NCBI GenBank assembly: GCA_003116975.1 | Contig: BGKB01000073.1 | Location: 248,001-312,000 of the forward strand | DNA from: Aurantiochytrium sp. KH105 | Taxonomy: Eukaryota > Sar > Bigyra > Thraustochytrida > Thraustochytriidae | Direction of reading: 5' to 3' | Length of the DNA: 64,000 nt | In this document: in pieces, positions 39,801 to 47,981 of the stretch | Layout of the letters: each line of letters opens with the position of its first letter | Position numbering within the stretch: position 1 is the stretch's first letter | Made by a program: the position numbers and the translations under genes | The notes under the pieces: generated by a model | What the model was told of the DNA's origin: nothing | The model's input: only the letters and a program-made list of their open reading frames with translations | Databases searched by the model: none

Positions 39801-40269
39801 GGAGCTCTTCGTTGTAAAGCTCGAGAAAAGAGACCTTGATGGTGTACTCTGCGTCGTCGATGGCCTCGAGGCGCTGAAAGATGCTGTCGACGGCACGGGG
39901 AATCATACCCTGGAGCTCGGGGTCGTCGACGTTGCCCTCCATGGTGAACGTCTTACCGGTGCCCGTCTGACCGTATGCGAACACCGTGCAGTTGTAGCCT
40001 TGAAGGACTTCGTCAACGACGGGGCGGATCGCTGATGAGTACACCTCGGCCTGAGTAGAGTACGGTCCGAAGACCATGTCGTAATTGTACTTTTTGCTGC
40101 TGCGCTTGCTGCCGATTGCCATGGACACGGACACCTGGCCGCGGTCCGCATCGCATTGTACTAGGCTTGGTGTCTTGGCTGCCTTTTCAGCCGCGTTGAG
40201 CGGGCGCGACCGGACGACAACCTTAATGTTGTCCTCCCTGCTGCCTCCCTGTTGCTGTTGATGCTGCAT
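36895..40269 (-). CDS. Kinesin-5 (BimC/Eg5) with C-terminal SAP-like motif
   Basis: 1124 residues from the ATG at 40269 (MQHQQQQGGSRED), chosen because the motor follows directly; the open frame upstream is Arg/Ala-rich leader. The motor has FAYGQTGTGKTFTMEG (P loop 100-107), NKNSSRSHSIFTL (switch I), LVDLAGSE (switch II) and GRVISALVEKTPHIPYRDSK. EYAEDLERLRQEL after the neck marks kinesin-5, as does a BimC box TTPSKKPYAY near 938, the CDK1 target. Long coiled-coil stalk between. Kinesin-5 tetramers slide antiparallel spindle microtubules apart. The last 40 residues, MKVSQLRKELSALGLSQLGK and then KDTLQQRLIDAV, fit a SAP helix-turn-helix, which usually binds DNA and is unexpected here. Confidence 0.93.
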   Translation of the reverse strand: MQHQQQQGGSREDNIKVVVRSRPLNAAEKAAKTPSLVQCDADRGQVSVSMAIGSKRSSKKYNYDMVFGPYSTQAEVYSSAIRPVVDEVLQGYNCTVFAYGQTGTGKTFTMEGNVDDPELQGMIPRAVDSIFQRLEAIDDAEYTIKVSFLELYNEELQDLLSVTDEKRLRILDDKSRMGTGVSCHNLEEIMVKNTDEIFEVMRTAMAKRATGETKLNKNSSRSHSIFTLTLHIRETTPEGEDLLKVGKLNLVDLAGSECIGRSGAQNARAREAGNINKSLLTLGRVISALVEKTPHIPYRDSKLTRLLQESLGGRAKTCIIATVAPSVQCLDETLSTLEYASRAKTIKNKPEANQRMTKRTLIKEYAEDLERLRQELSAARAKDGVYLAEDRFNEMTMQIESQSTQIEELEDALEHRQKELSELKDLFEETSSKLEDTSAKLEDTEQELGQTKTELTETKDELQTQVTLVEETRVLVGAHQDTEAKLQERTRELHTVLDEAKGDIVNLHAKVQRKADLEAKNMNASRRYQDSTLDALTGVSREAASFCERQLHHHAALASAVRDLRASHKSQIEAVVEAVNRLGGHANENLAAVSSQAVPALRDAAKADWKRAEDQANAHLDDANSGLEIARIEATAPLTAVLEDVLVRQQNELDRHASVVADRLAASVSDIEGFAVKQTASLDALSQRIATDAQNGRRALEAQTTSVGNFVSAERARLESASDALMQQFATMLTAFRTEAQTNLDNMLSATKDACRNSVETIARAETQTKQEVQAVSSAMQTWCSSSAEANKALKQSVEADAEALRGVAAEVREKTADAASRLATHTGAMLELTKVGHAQAASIRAEATATLDAQSANMQSQVAQYQEIVKEDQNMAVESVQAPATAVDSWTNAAEASANGNSEALSAHFGDARNRVEGLTKSCNQYVNEELLRDEPTSTTPSKKPYAYASDIPATASHDEILAAHRIAKKERQDVLCDDEDQHQHMEAQSPSRMSASSRSGEENENKTAESPASRPETEGTARTELGEISSRVVNQRREQTTSKTSIPFPGGKSPESAQGSLASEESENKDHETEEARLSMDTIMSMKVSQLRKELSALGLSQLGKKDTLQQRLIDAVEAQLD

Positions 40270-41514
40270 CGTGTCTTTGCGCGCGCACGCGAGCGCTGCT
40301 TGCTGCTGCCGCTCTCGTGCTCCTTCTCCTTCCCCGCCGCCTGCCGCTTCCTGCGTTGACGTTATGCACGTCGCCGTCCGTTCTGCACAGAACTCGGGCT
40401 CCGCGATCGCTCCTGCTCCTCCTCGATCCCGCTGTCCCTTCCGAGGCCGTCGTCCTCGACGTCGCTGAAGCGCCGAGATACCTCGCTCGCCCGACCAGTC
40501 GATCGATCGCTCTCTGCCGCGGCCTCGCTCGCCGGCGTGGGCTCGAGTGGCGGCTCGGGCGCCGCAAACGTCTCGGTTTGCTTCGCCTTGTTGTGTCTGC
40601 TTTGCTCTGTATAGCGCTCTCTCTTTCTCTGATACGGCGTCGATCACTGCTGTTACACCAACCAAATGAAAAAACCTCCTCGGCCCCCGCGATGACTCTG
40701 CTCCAGGGCAGACGGGTCGCAGCCGGCGGCGAGGAAACAGCAGTTTCCTCGCCGCCGCGCGAGGAGCGCGCGAAGAGCAGAGCGCGGCGGAAACTCGCGC
40801 GGGAGAAGGAAAACTCGCGCGCAAACCGCCGGCGGTTTCATGCGCGCGCAGGCCTAGCGGCGCCGCTAGGGCGAACTCTAGGCGCGACCCGCGGGTTGAT
40901 GCCGTTCGAAAGAGGGGATACCGTGCACGGAAAGGAAGAGAGGGCGCCCAGAGGGGATACCGTGCACGGAAAGGAAGAGAGGGGGCCGAGCCGAGCGCGG
41001 CGGTTTTCGTGGTCGGCTGCAGCGGCGACGGAGAGGACAGGATGGACGGGATGGGATCGGCCAGAGGACTCAGGGAACAAATAGCCTCGGATAACAGCAG
41101 AGATAATGGAGGCTGCAGGAGAAGCAGCGGCTCGTAAGGTCTTTTTCTTATTCTGTTATTTCTTTTGGGGGAAGGGGGCCCGCGCTCTCGAAGCGATGGT
41201 GGTGAGCTCTAGAGGTTATTCGGATCGCTCATCTCTTGGGTCTCGACGAGGACGGGGAGACCGCTTCTGCTGTTGTCGACAAAGGAGACTGGCGATTCGG
41301 GCTTCTCCTTCGACTTTCCACCCAAGTTTCATGGATGGAGCAACTACAGGCACTTTGTTGGCAAGACGAATGTTACAAGTCCTGTAATGAGTAGACCAGC
41401 AAATAAAAGAGGAACCCGAGGCAATCGCAATCCTGATTGGAGACCACGGTCGCTGTGCGCGCGGCGCGACTACCACTCCCCGTACGGAAGCGGCAAGGGA
41501 GGAGAAGAGGAGAG
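40270..41514. other. Divergent upstream region, kinesin-5 / PPIL4
   Basis: About 1.24 kb between two start codons. The kinesin side is GC-rich with a long Arg/Ala-coding open frame that I take as leader. It contains the 39-bp duplication listed separately and the palindrome CCGCCGGCGG-like patch near 40828-40838. The PPIL4 side is average GC. No other gene is seen. Confidence 0.5.
40911..40988 (-). promoter_or_regulatory. 39-bp tandem duplication carrying CCGTGCACGG palindrome
   Basis: Two adjacent 39-bp units, 40911-40949 and 40950-40988, differ at only two bases near their right ends. Each contains GGGGATACCGTGCACGGAAA followed by GGAAGAGAG. Read on the kinesin strand this is CTCTTCC, TTTCCGTGCACGGTATCCCC, the same string as upstream of RPS5 (6846-6896). 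It lies 640-720 bp before the kinesin-5 ATG, or about 530-600 bp before PPIL4 in the opposite orientation. The likely role is a promoter element. Confidence 0.6.
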
Positions 41515-42984
41515 ATGGCGGTGCTGCTGGAGACGTCCGCAGGGAATCTCGTGGTAGACCTGTACGCGGAAAAATGTCCCACTGCGTGCTTGAACTTTGT
41601 CAAGCTTTGCAAGATGCGCTATTATGACGGGCACCTCTTCTTTGACGTCCAGAGGAACTATTGGATGCGAACAGGCGACCCCACTGGCACGGGGAAGGGC
41701 GGGCAGTCAGTCTTTAGCCTTCTCGAGAACAAGGATGCTGATGATACTAAAGCCCACTCGAAATACTTTGCAGACGAGATCGTGCGCGGCGCCAAGTTTG
41801 ACCGTCGCGGCCTCGTCTGCATGGCCTCCACGATGAAGGACCAGAACGGCTCAAGCTTTCTGATTACCATGACTGATCATGGCCTCGAACATCTCAACGG
41901 AACGAGAACCATCTTTGGCGAGATTGGCGAGGGGCTCGACTCGACTCTGGCCGCCATCAACGAGCTCCAAGTAGACGACAAGTACCGCCCTCTTCGCGAC
42001 GTGCGCATTCTTTGCACGCACGTGCTTGACGATCCATTTCCGGACCCGCCCGGTCTTCCCAGGCCACTAAGTCTACCTGCAGGAGCTCGCCCGCCTCAGG
42101 AGAGCGTGGAGCCGCGCATCGGCTTTGATGAGAATCTTGATGAGGATTTTGGGGTATCTACAGAGGAGCTCGAAAAACGCAGCAAGGCACGAGACGCCAA
42201 GGCTCGCGCCGTCGTACTCGAAATGGTTGGCGACCTGCCTGACGCAGACATGAAGCCGCCCGAGAACGTGCTTTTTGTGTGCAAGCTAAACGCAGCGACG
42301 CAAGAAGACGATTTGGAGCTCATTTTTTCGCGCTTTGGAGAAGTCAAGTCGTGTGAGATTATTCGCGACAAGGAGACCGGGGACTCGCTTCAGTATGCCT
42401 TTATTGAGTTTGGCAACGAGGAACAGTGCCAGGAAGCCTTTTTCAAGATGAACAATGTCATGATTGACGACCGGCGCATCAAGGTCGATTTCAGTCAATC
42501 TGTATCCAAACTATGGAATGATGCTCGACGAGGCACGCGAAGGCGACTTCCGCCCTCATTCTCGACGGGCAGAGACGAGCGCTCGCGAAACCACGAGCGC
42601 GCAGGCCCGCGTAGCCATCAGAATCATCATCGTCATCGACACGTTCGAGAAGCGGAGCATCATGTCCATTTGAGTCGGGAGGGAGACCGTCGATCTCATC
42701 CTCGAGAGAACCGAAATGCTGGAGAGCTTTCCCGGGAGGGGCGTCACTCGAACAAGCGGACCGCGCGTGAGAGCAACGAGAGCGAAAGTGAGAGCGGGAG
42801 CGATTCGGGCTCGTCATATTCATCACGCGATCGCAAACGGCGACGCAAGGATGATCGAGGGCGTCACAAGCATCACAAGAAACACAAGTCACGCTCTGGT
42901 GAGAAGAAGAAGAAATCGCGCAAGCACGAGAGCGGGAAAAAGCATAAAAAGCACAAGAAGCACAAGAGCAGCCGACGCGATTGA
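41515..42984 (+). CDS. PPIL4: PPIL4-like nuclear cyclophilin with RRM
   Basis: 489 residues from the ATG at 41515. Residues 1-about 165 are a cyclophilin domain (MAVLLETSAGNLVVDLYAEK, FFDVQRNYWMRTGDPTGTGK, GSSFLITMTDHGLEHLNGTR); this is the PPIL4/CYP59 group, in which the usual catalytic FHR is altered. An RRM spans about 248-328 (NVLFVCKLNAATQEDDLELI, YAFIEFGNEEQCQEAFFKMN). The tail is Arg/Ser/His then Lys/His-rich (KKHKKHKKHKSSRRD end), typical of nuclear speckle proteins. CYP59/PPIL4 proteins link RNA processing with RNA polymerase II. No CCHC knuckle is present between RRM and tail, unlike plant CYP59. Confidence 0.93.
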   Translation: MAVLLETSAGNLVVDLYAEKCPTACLNFVKLCKMRYYDGHLFFDVQRNYWMRTGDPTGTGKGGQSVFSLLENKDADDTKAHSKYFADEIVRGAKFDRRGLVCMASTMKDQNGSSFLITMTDHGLEHLNGTRTIFGEIGEGLDSTLAAINELQVDDKYRPLRDVRILCTHVLDDPFPDPPGLPRPLSLPAGARPPQESVEPRIGFDENLDEDFGVSTEELEKRSKARDAKARAVVLEMVGDLPDADMKPPENVLFVCKLNAATQEDDLELIFSRFGEVKSCEIIRDKETGDSLQYAFIEFGNEEQCQEAFFKMNNVMIDDRRIKVDFSQSVSKLWNDARRGTRRRLPPSFSTGRDERSRNHERAGPRSHQNHHRHRHVREAEHHVHLSREGDRRSHPRENRNAGELSREGRHSNKRTARESNESESESGSDSGSSYSSRDRKRRRKDDRGRHKHHKKHKSRSGEKKKKSRKHESGKKHKKHKKHKSSRRD

Positions 42985-43247
42985 TATTTCGTAGAAAAGA
43001 ACGAGGCCCAGCCGCCATCGTTCCCTCTGGGCGAAATCAAATCTGCGCAACCCCAATTTACAACGGCTACATTTCAGGTTTGGCTTCCTTTTTCCTTTTT
43101 TTCTTTTTTTGGTTGAGAGCGCCCGAGGCGTGCAAGCCAGACAGACAGGCCTCCGTGCGCGCACGTAGCCTTGGGACGCGCGACTGCTACACTGTCTTGC
43201 GCTGCTGCTGCAAGCGTCATTATTCCTTTTGCAAGGTGTTGGTGAAC

Positions 43248-44174
43248 ATGGAACCGGAGCACTGCGAGGACGAGGAGGAGGCTATTTTGCGCGCAACGCG
43301 CTCGTTCCTTTTCGTGTGCCAAGACAAGGTCGCAGATCTGCGCAGAGAGAATGCGGACTTGCAGAACAATTTGGCACAAGCAAAACACGATGCCAAGCTT
43401 GAGCAAATGCGGTTCGAAGACGAGCAAGCATCTCTGCGCCAGCGTCTTGCGCTTCTCGTCGACGTTCCGCATGTGGAGTCCCGCTCCGCGAGAGAGATTT
43501 GCGATGTGATCGGGGCTGCTCTTGCCGATGCAACGCGTCGCGCTGATCAAGAAGCCGCGCGGGCTCAAGAGGCGGTTGCCAAGTACGAAGCACGAGAAGA
43601 ACGGCTACAGACGCTTCGCTCAGAGGCCAACGCGCGTATTGAAGCGGAAAGAGCGGCGGAAATCATTGCCAAGGAACTCGAGAATTCTCGACTTGAGATT
43701 GCAAACCTAAAGCAACGAGAGGAGGAGCTGACGTGTCGACTCCATGAGAACCAAAAGGCCTCGCACAAGGCTGCGCAGCAGCTGCAAGAGGATGTACGCA
43801 GGACTGTGCAGACGTGCGAGGCGGCTCATGCCGAGCGTGTCGAAGACCTTGAGCGGAGGCTTTTGGAGGCTCAAGCGTTTAGCCAGGAGTACATGTCGAA
43901 GGCGAGGGCGAACGCGGCAGACTTGCAGGAATTTCGTACGTTGCTTGAGTCGCGCGACGCACAGGTGAAGCAGCTGTCTGGCCAAGTTCTTCGTCTGGAG
44001 GCGCGTCTTGCTGCGACGGAGCACAGCCTCGCAGAGAGTGAAGCAGCCGTTGCGAAGCGGGACGAGAGCATTATGCGCATGCAGCGGCATCATCACCTTT
44101 TGGATCAAGTGAGCCTGAGCTTACAAGAGTTGCGCAGCGGGCGACAAGGAGCGCGGAGTGCGCCTCGAAGGTAG
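43248..44174 (+). CDS. Coiled-coil protein, function unknown
   Basis: 308 residues from the ATG at 43248 (MEPEHCEDEEEAILRATRSF); an in-frame upstream extension is hydrophobic and Arg-rich and looks like 5' leader. Nearly the whole protein is predicted coiled coil (ADLRRENADLQNNLAQAKHD, EDLERRLLEAQAFSQEYMSK, LEARLAATEHSLAESEAAVA). No catalytic motif is present and the family was not recognised. It begins 263 bp after the PPIL4 stop on the same strand. Structural or microtubule-associated roles would be plausible but are not shown by the sequence. Confidence 0.75.
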   Translation: MEPEHCEDEEEAILRATRSFLFVCQDKVADLRRENADLQNNLAQAKHDAKLEQMRFEDEQASLRQRLALLVDVPHVESRSAREICDVIGAALADATRRADQEAARAQEAVAKYEAREERLQTLRSEANARIEAERAAEIIAKELENSRLEIANLKQREEELTCRLHENQKASHKAAQQLQEDVRRTVQTCEAAHAERVEDLERRLLEAQAFSQEYMSKARANAADLQEFRTLLESRDAQVKQLSGQVLRLEARLAATEHSLAESEAAVAKRDESIMRMQRHHHLLDQVSLSLQELRSGRQGARSAPRR

Positions 44175-44265
44175 AAGAAATGTGACCTATGAAAAAATCT
44201 GATATTTGTTATGCGAAGTTTGACTTTACCCCCGTGAAGAGCGCCAAATCTTTTGAATGCCATGA

Positions 44266-45519
44266 TCAAGAGAGATCGATAAAATTTTGGGAAGCTGTGA
44301 CGGAGACTGCTGACTTGGGGCCTGGTCGACATCGCCTGACACTTTGGTCGAGAGCAGGAGCCAGGTTGCTTTGCGCACTTGTATTTTCGGCTTCCGTCAA
44401 ATTTTCTCGTCTGTTGTCTTCCTTTTCGTCGCAGTTGCTCACTTCGCTGCTGCTATCATCAATCGAGAGGTCGAGCGTCAAGGTGCGCGTGACCGTTGCT
44501 ACCATAACCTTGGCAATTTCCTCTTCTCGGGACTCATCCCGATGATTTGCTTGGTCGCTTGAGGATTCCGACGCTCTAGAGTGGCTTTCGGCATTGCTGT
44601 GTTGATCGACGATGTCGCCATCGTCGTTGCTTTCGCTGTCGCTGTCGTCGATGTCGTCGTCGATGAGGCTTTCTTCGTCGCGCTCGGGGTTTTCTGATTC
44701 ACTTTCCGCGTGGTGATATTGGGTGTGCTGGTGCTCCTCGTCCAAGTCAAAGCCACTTGACTCTGACGAGAGACTGCTGCCCTCGTCTCTGCTGTGAACG
44801 CTGGGGGAAGTGGGGTGGTAAGCGTTCATACGGTCTCGATGGGTGATTTCGCTGGCGTCGTTGTGGAGATTGGAAAGCGCATCCTCTTCACTGCCATCTT
44901 CATCATCATCATCATCTTCTTCTTCTTCTTCTCCTCCTCCTCCTCCTCCATTCTCGGCATCTTCTTCTTCTTGATCTTGATCTTGATCTTTTGCGGTTTT
45001 TGCTCCACTTTCTTCTTGATTTTGTTCTTCTTCATGTTCATCTTCTTTTTCGCTGATCTTGGCATTGTCTTCTTGAGGTTCGGCTGTGCCGCGATTTGAA
45101 GCTTCGAGGAGGCTGGAGGATGCAATGGACGAGGCGCCCTGATCGTCGCGCTCCGCGGTGTCTGCTTTTTCTTCTGCGAGATTTTCATTCAATTCAGGCG
45201 TTGCGCACTTTGTCTCGCTTGTCTCGTCGTCGAGCGTATTGCCATTGCTGAGCAGCAAGATCTTTTCCGTGCAGCGTCTCTTTTTGGAGATGGGCTGCGG
45301 CGCGGCGACGATGACCAAGGCGGATTCTTCGTCAGAACGCAGCCTTTTGCGAGAGCCCTGAGCAAAGACTGCCACCGCCACGAGGCTCGCCACGCCGAGC
45401 ACCATGGGCTGCGACACGAAGGCTGCCGTGGCCGGGAGAATGTGGCGATAGCTCGGGTGCAGCATCTGGTTGATCTTGCCCGCCGCGACGAGCGTCTTGC
45501 CCACGATGGAGAAGTCCAT
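44266..45519 (-). CDS. Acidic low-complexity protein with N-terminal membrane segment
   Basis: 417 residues from the ATG at 45519. Residues about 22-52 (ILPATAAFVSQPMVLGVASL then VAVAVFAQ) could span a membrane, followed by a basic patch GSRKRLRSDEE. Most of the remainder is Glu/Asp/Ser-rich, with a run of Gly-Glu-Asp around 165-185. The C-terminus (SAVSVTASQNFIDLS) is less biased. No known domain was recognised. A tail exposed to the cytosol and anchored in the ER or outer mitochondrial membrane is one reading; the acidic tract may bind basic proteins. A repetitive (GCAAT)n sequence lies directly before the start codon. It converges with the coiled-coil gene. Confidence 0.62.
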   Translation of the reverse strand: MDFSIVGKTLVAAGKINQMLHPSYRHILPATAAFVSQPMVLGVASLVAVAVFAQGSRKRLRSDEESALVIVAAPQPISKKRRCTEKILLLSNGNTLDDETSETKCATPELNENLAEEKADTAERDDQGASSIASSSLLEASNRGTAEPQEDNAKISEKEDEHEEEQNQEESGAKTAKDQDQDQEEEDAENGGGGGGEEEEEDDDDDEDGSEEDALSNLHNDASEITHRDRMNAYHPTSPSVHSRDEGSSLSSESSGFDLDEEHQHTQYHHAESESENPERDEESLIDDDIDDSDSESNDDGDIVDQHSNAESHSRASESSSDQANHRDESREEEIAKVMVATVTRTLTLDLSIDDSSSEVSNCDEKEDNRRENLTEAENTSAQSNLAPALDQSVRRCRPGPKSAVSVTASQNFIDLS

Positions 45520-46621
45520 GGTGCGATGCAATGCAATGCAATGCAACGTAACGCAATACAATGCAATGCCGCGCGCTTCTTCGTTTCGTCTCCGCTGCAG
45601 ATACGCCAGATACGCGCGAAGGCTCGCTGCCCACGTTCGCGCCGCTCCCCCGCCGTCGCGCCCTGGCGCCGGCGAGAACGAAACGAGGCGAAAGCTGGCG
45701 AGGCGGGCGCTCGGGCTCGGCCTGGCGCTGCTGCTGCGCGCGAGGCCCGGCGAGGCTGGCTCGCTGGCTGCCTGGCTGCGCGGCGCGAGATGAAGGTCCG
45801 CCGCGGCTCGCGAAGAACCCACTCGCCAAGTCGACGTGAAGGAGATTGACAGTGAGCAGGGCACGGCGCGCCTTAACGCCGCCATCGCGGACAACGGCGC
45901 GCAAGGGGGCCAGTAAGGCGGGCGCGCAAGAAATTTCGCCGTCGCGTCCAAGCGAGGATAATCTGGGATCCTGGAAGGTGTAAAACATGATGGCAGGGTC
46001 GATGGCATGACGCAAGCCCGCGAAGGCGGCAACGGAGGCGACGTCCAGGACTAGATTAGTGATGGGCGAAGGTAGGAGAAATGATGGAGGATGAGCTCAT
46101 CGGAGAAGACGTGGGACGAAAGAATTCCGGAAACTCGTTAGGATTGACTCTGTGGAGCTTTCTCTAACTTTTTCATGCCATGGTGGAAAGAAATAAGGAT
46201 ATAGCCTGACTGAAAAGAGAGAGTTTCCGTTGCGCTCTTTTTCCAGGGCTTCCCACGAAAGAGCGCGACACAAAAAGAAGGTTGAAATGAGTTGAATGTC
46301 GAAGGTTGAAACGAGTTGGATGTCGCTCACCACCCCGTCGATGAATGCATGGTTAACTCGAATCGCAAGGCTATAAAAATGATCGAAATGAAGAAAAAGA
46401 CTCTTATGTCTTGGTTTTAGTCGAAGTAGTAGTAGTACAGGGTGCAAGACGCAGCTTGGTGACCGGGCATTCGGTCGCACAAGGCGCGCGGTGCGTTGAA
46501 AAGAATGCAGATGGGGCAAAAATAAAGGTCGAAAAACAAGCAAGCCTCTGGAAAGCAAACGAATCAATGACGATGCTCGCAAGACTTGCTTGTCGCATGC
46601 AGGTCCGCAAAGAGATAGCGA
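45520..46621. other. Intergenic region upstream of the acidic protein
   Basis: About 1.1 kb. The left end is GC-rich promoter with the GCAAT repeat; the right half (46030-46620) is AT-richer, with a duplicated GTTGAATGTCGAAGG / GTTGGATGTCGC patch near 46290-46325. No gene is supported. Confidence 0.45.
45521..45569. repeat. (GCAAT)n repeat in the 5' leader
   Basis: About nine imperfect units of the pentamer TGCAA/TGCAT ending one base before the start codon of the acidic protein, thus probably transcribed in its leader. Confidence 0.85.
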
Positions 46622-47161
46622 TTAAACATCGCCGCTCGTGTAGCGTGTAAAGGTGAACTCGTCATTGAGGCCTTGGGATGGAGAGACGTTCCATACGTCG
46701 TAAGAAATGTAGCCTGTGGGGGTGGGGGAGTCGGTGTGCGGCTCTGGGGTCTCTACGAGATGCGCCACCTTGCTCGGGTGCTCGCGCAGCTCGAGGCAGA
46801 GTTCGCACTCTCGAGAGCAGCACGTTCCCTCGCCGACAAAGACCATGTGGCAGTTGTCGCAGTTTTTCATGCTCCAGCGCGAGTCAAGTCGCCTGGGGCT
46901 GATTCTTGGCTTGACAGCGTTGCGGCCGCGGCTTGTTTCTCGTGCGGAGGAGTCGACGCCGAGCGTCTCTGGATTGCTCCGTGACCTGAAGATGCCCTTG
47001 CGAAGGGGCAGCATGTCGGACGCTGCCGGTGACACAGATTGCGTGCGCAGCGGCATGCTCGCCTCCTCACGGAAGGGCATTTCTGCTGCGAGCTTTTTGT
47101 GCTGCTTACGGAGCTCTCTCTCCTCGCGCTCCTCCTCTTGGCGGTATCGGATTTGCTCCAT
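46622..47161 (-). CDS. Small Cys-rich (zinc-binding type) protein
   Basis: 179 residues from an ATG at 47161. The N-terminus is a Glu/Arg/Gln helix (EEEREERELRKQHKKLAAEM). Residues 101-122 are CDNCHMVFVGEGTCCSRECE and LC, six Cys in a CX2C-X9-CC-X3-C-X2-C order that could fold as a small treble-clef zinc finger. The tail is Thr/Ser/Pro-rich. The frame stays open upstream of this ATG for at least 25 codons (AVANHSFAELCVDAQTADGA RLMEQ) with good coding character, preceded by a CAG at 47237-47239, so the true gene may have 5' exons. The family was not recognised. Confidence 0.55.
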   Translation of the reverse strand: MEQIRYRQEEEREERELRKQHKKLAAEMPFREEASMPLRTQSVSPAASDMLPLRKGIFRSRSNPETLGVDSSARETSRGRNAVKPRISPRRLDSRWSMKNCDNCHMVFVGEGTCCSRECELCLELREHPSKVAHLVETPEPHTDSPTPTGYISYDVWNVSPSQGLNDEFTFTRYTSGDV

Positions 47162-47614
47162 CAGCCTCGCGCCGTCCGCCGTCTGCGCGTCAACACAAAG
47201 CTCAGCGAACGAGTGATTGGCGACTGCTCCAACCTGCGATCGGCCTTGGGGAAGCGAGAGGTGGCTGCGTTTGGCTGGCTGGTGGGCTCGCTGGCCAGAC
47301 AGGCTCTCCTACCTGAATCGGAGGCTGTGACTACCCGACCGACGGGCGCTCTTCCTTCCACTGCGCCGCGTTGCGGCAGAGTCACCTTCTTCTCCTTCTC
47401 CTTTCTCCTCGGGAGGCTCTCTGTCTGACGGAAGGTCAGCTGCGCTAGCTGCCTTCCTGGCCGGCTGCCTGGCTACCTCGCTGCCACTGTGGCTGCTGCT
47501 AGTGCTGTGCCGTTCTCACGCTCTCGCGTCCCGTGTCGTCACGTGCCGACCCGTTCTGTCCCTTTTCGGCCCTTCCTTCCCTTACGCAAGGGGGGTTTGC
47601 GTGCAAGACGTCAG

Positions 47615-47981
47615 TCAAGCGTAGCCGCGAGCGCGCGCCTGGTCGCGGACCTTCCGAGCGTACCTCGTACTGCACGTGCGCACGTGCGCCTTGACCTTCC
47701 GCAACGCCCGGTGCTTCCTGCCCTCGCCGGGCGCCTTCCTCTTCGGAATCACAGGCGCTGCCGCGGCGAAGCTCGGGTTCTGGCTGTCGACCCAGTCCTG
47801 ACCTGTCCTGCGTCGCAACGCAAAAGCAGAGAGAGCAACGCGAGGGACGCGGTGCGACCTCGTTCCTCTCCTCGTTGCTGTGCTTATGCTCGTGGTTGTA
47901 CACGAGCTTCCGCTGCTCTTGCTCTTGCTCCTTATTCTGCAGCCCGAGCACGTGATCCGCCTCAAGGGCGACCTCGCGCAC
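47615..47981 (-). CDS. Exon-like segments of an unresolved gene
   Basis: Two minus-strand segments have the very high G/C third positions of real exons here. 47615-47797 follows a pyrimidine-rich CAG acceptor-like site and reads DWVDSQNPSFAAAAPVIPKR ... RKVRDQARARGYA before TGA. 47859-47979 reads REVALEADHVLGLQNKEQEQ and then QRKLVYNHEHKHSNEERNE. They could be joined across 61 bp (GTCGCA...GTCAG) in phase 0, or the second could instead feed the Cys-rich protein downstream. No ATG is found for either. The product is unrecognised. Low confidence in the model, moderate in coding nature. Confidence 0.3.

Noticed and set aside
40270-40824. N-terminal extension of kinesin-5 by 185 residues
   Set aside because: Arg/Ala-rich leader without domain; the ATG at 40269 places the motor at its usual distance from the start.
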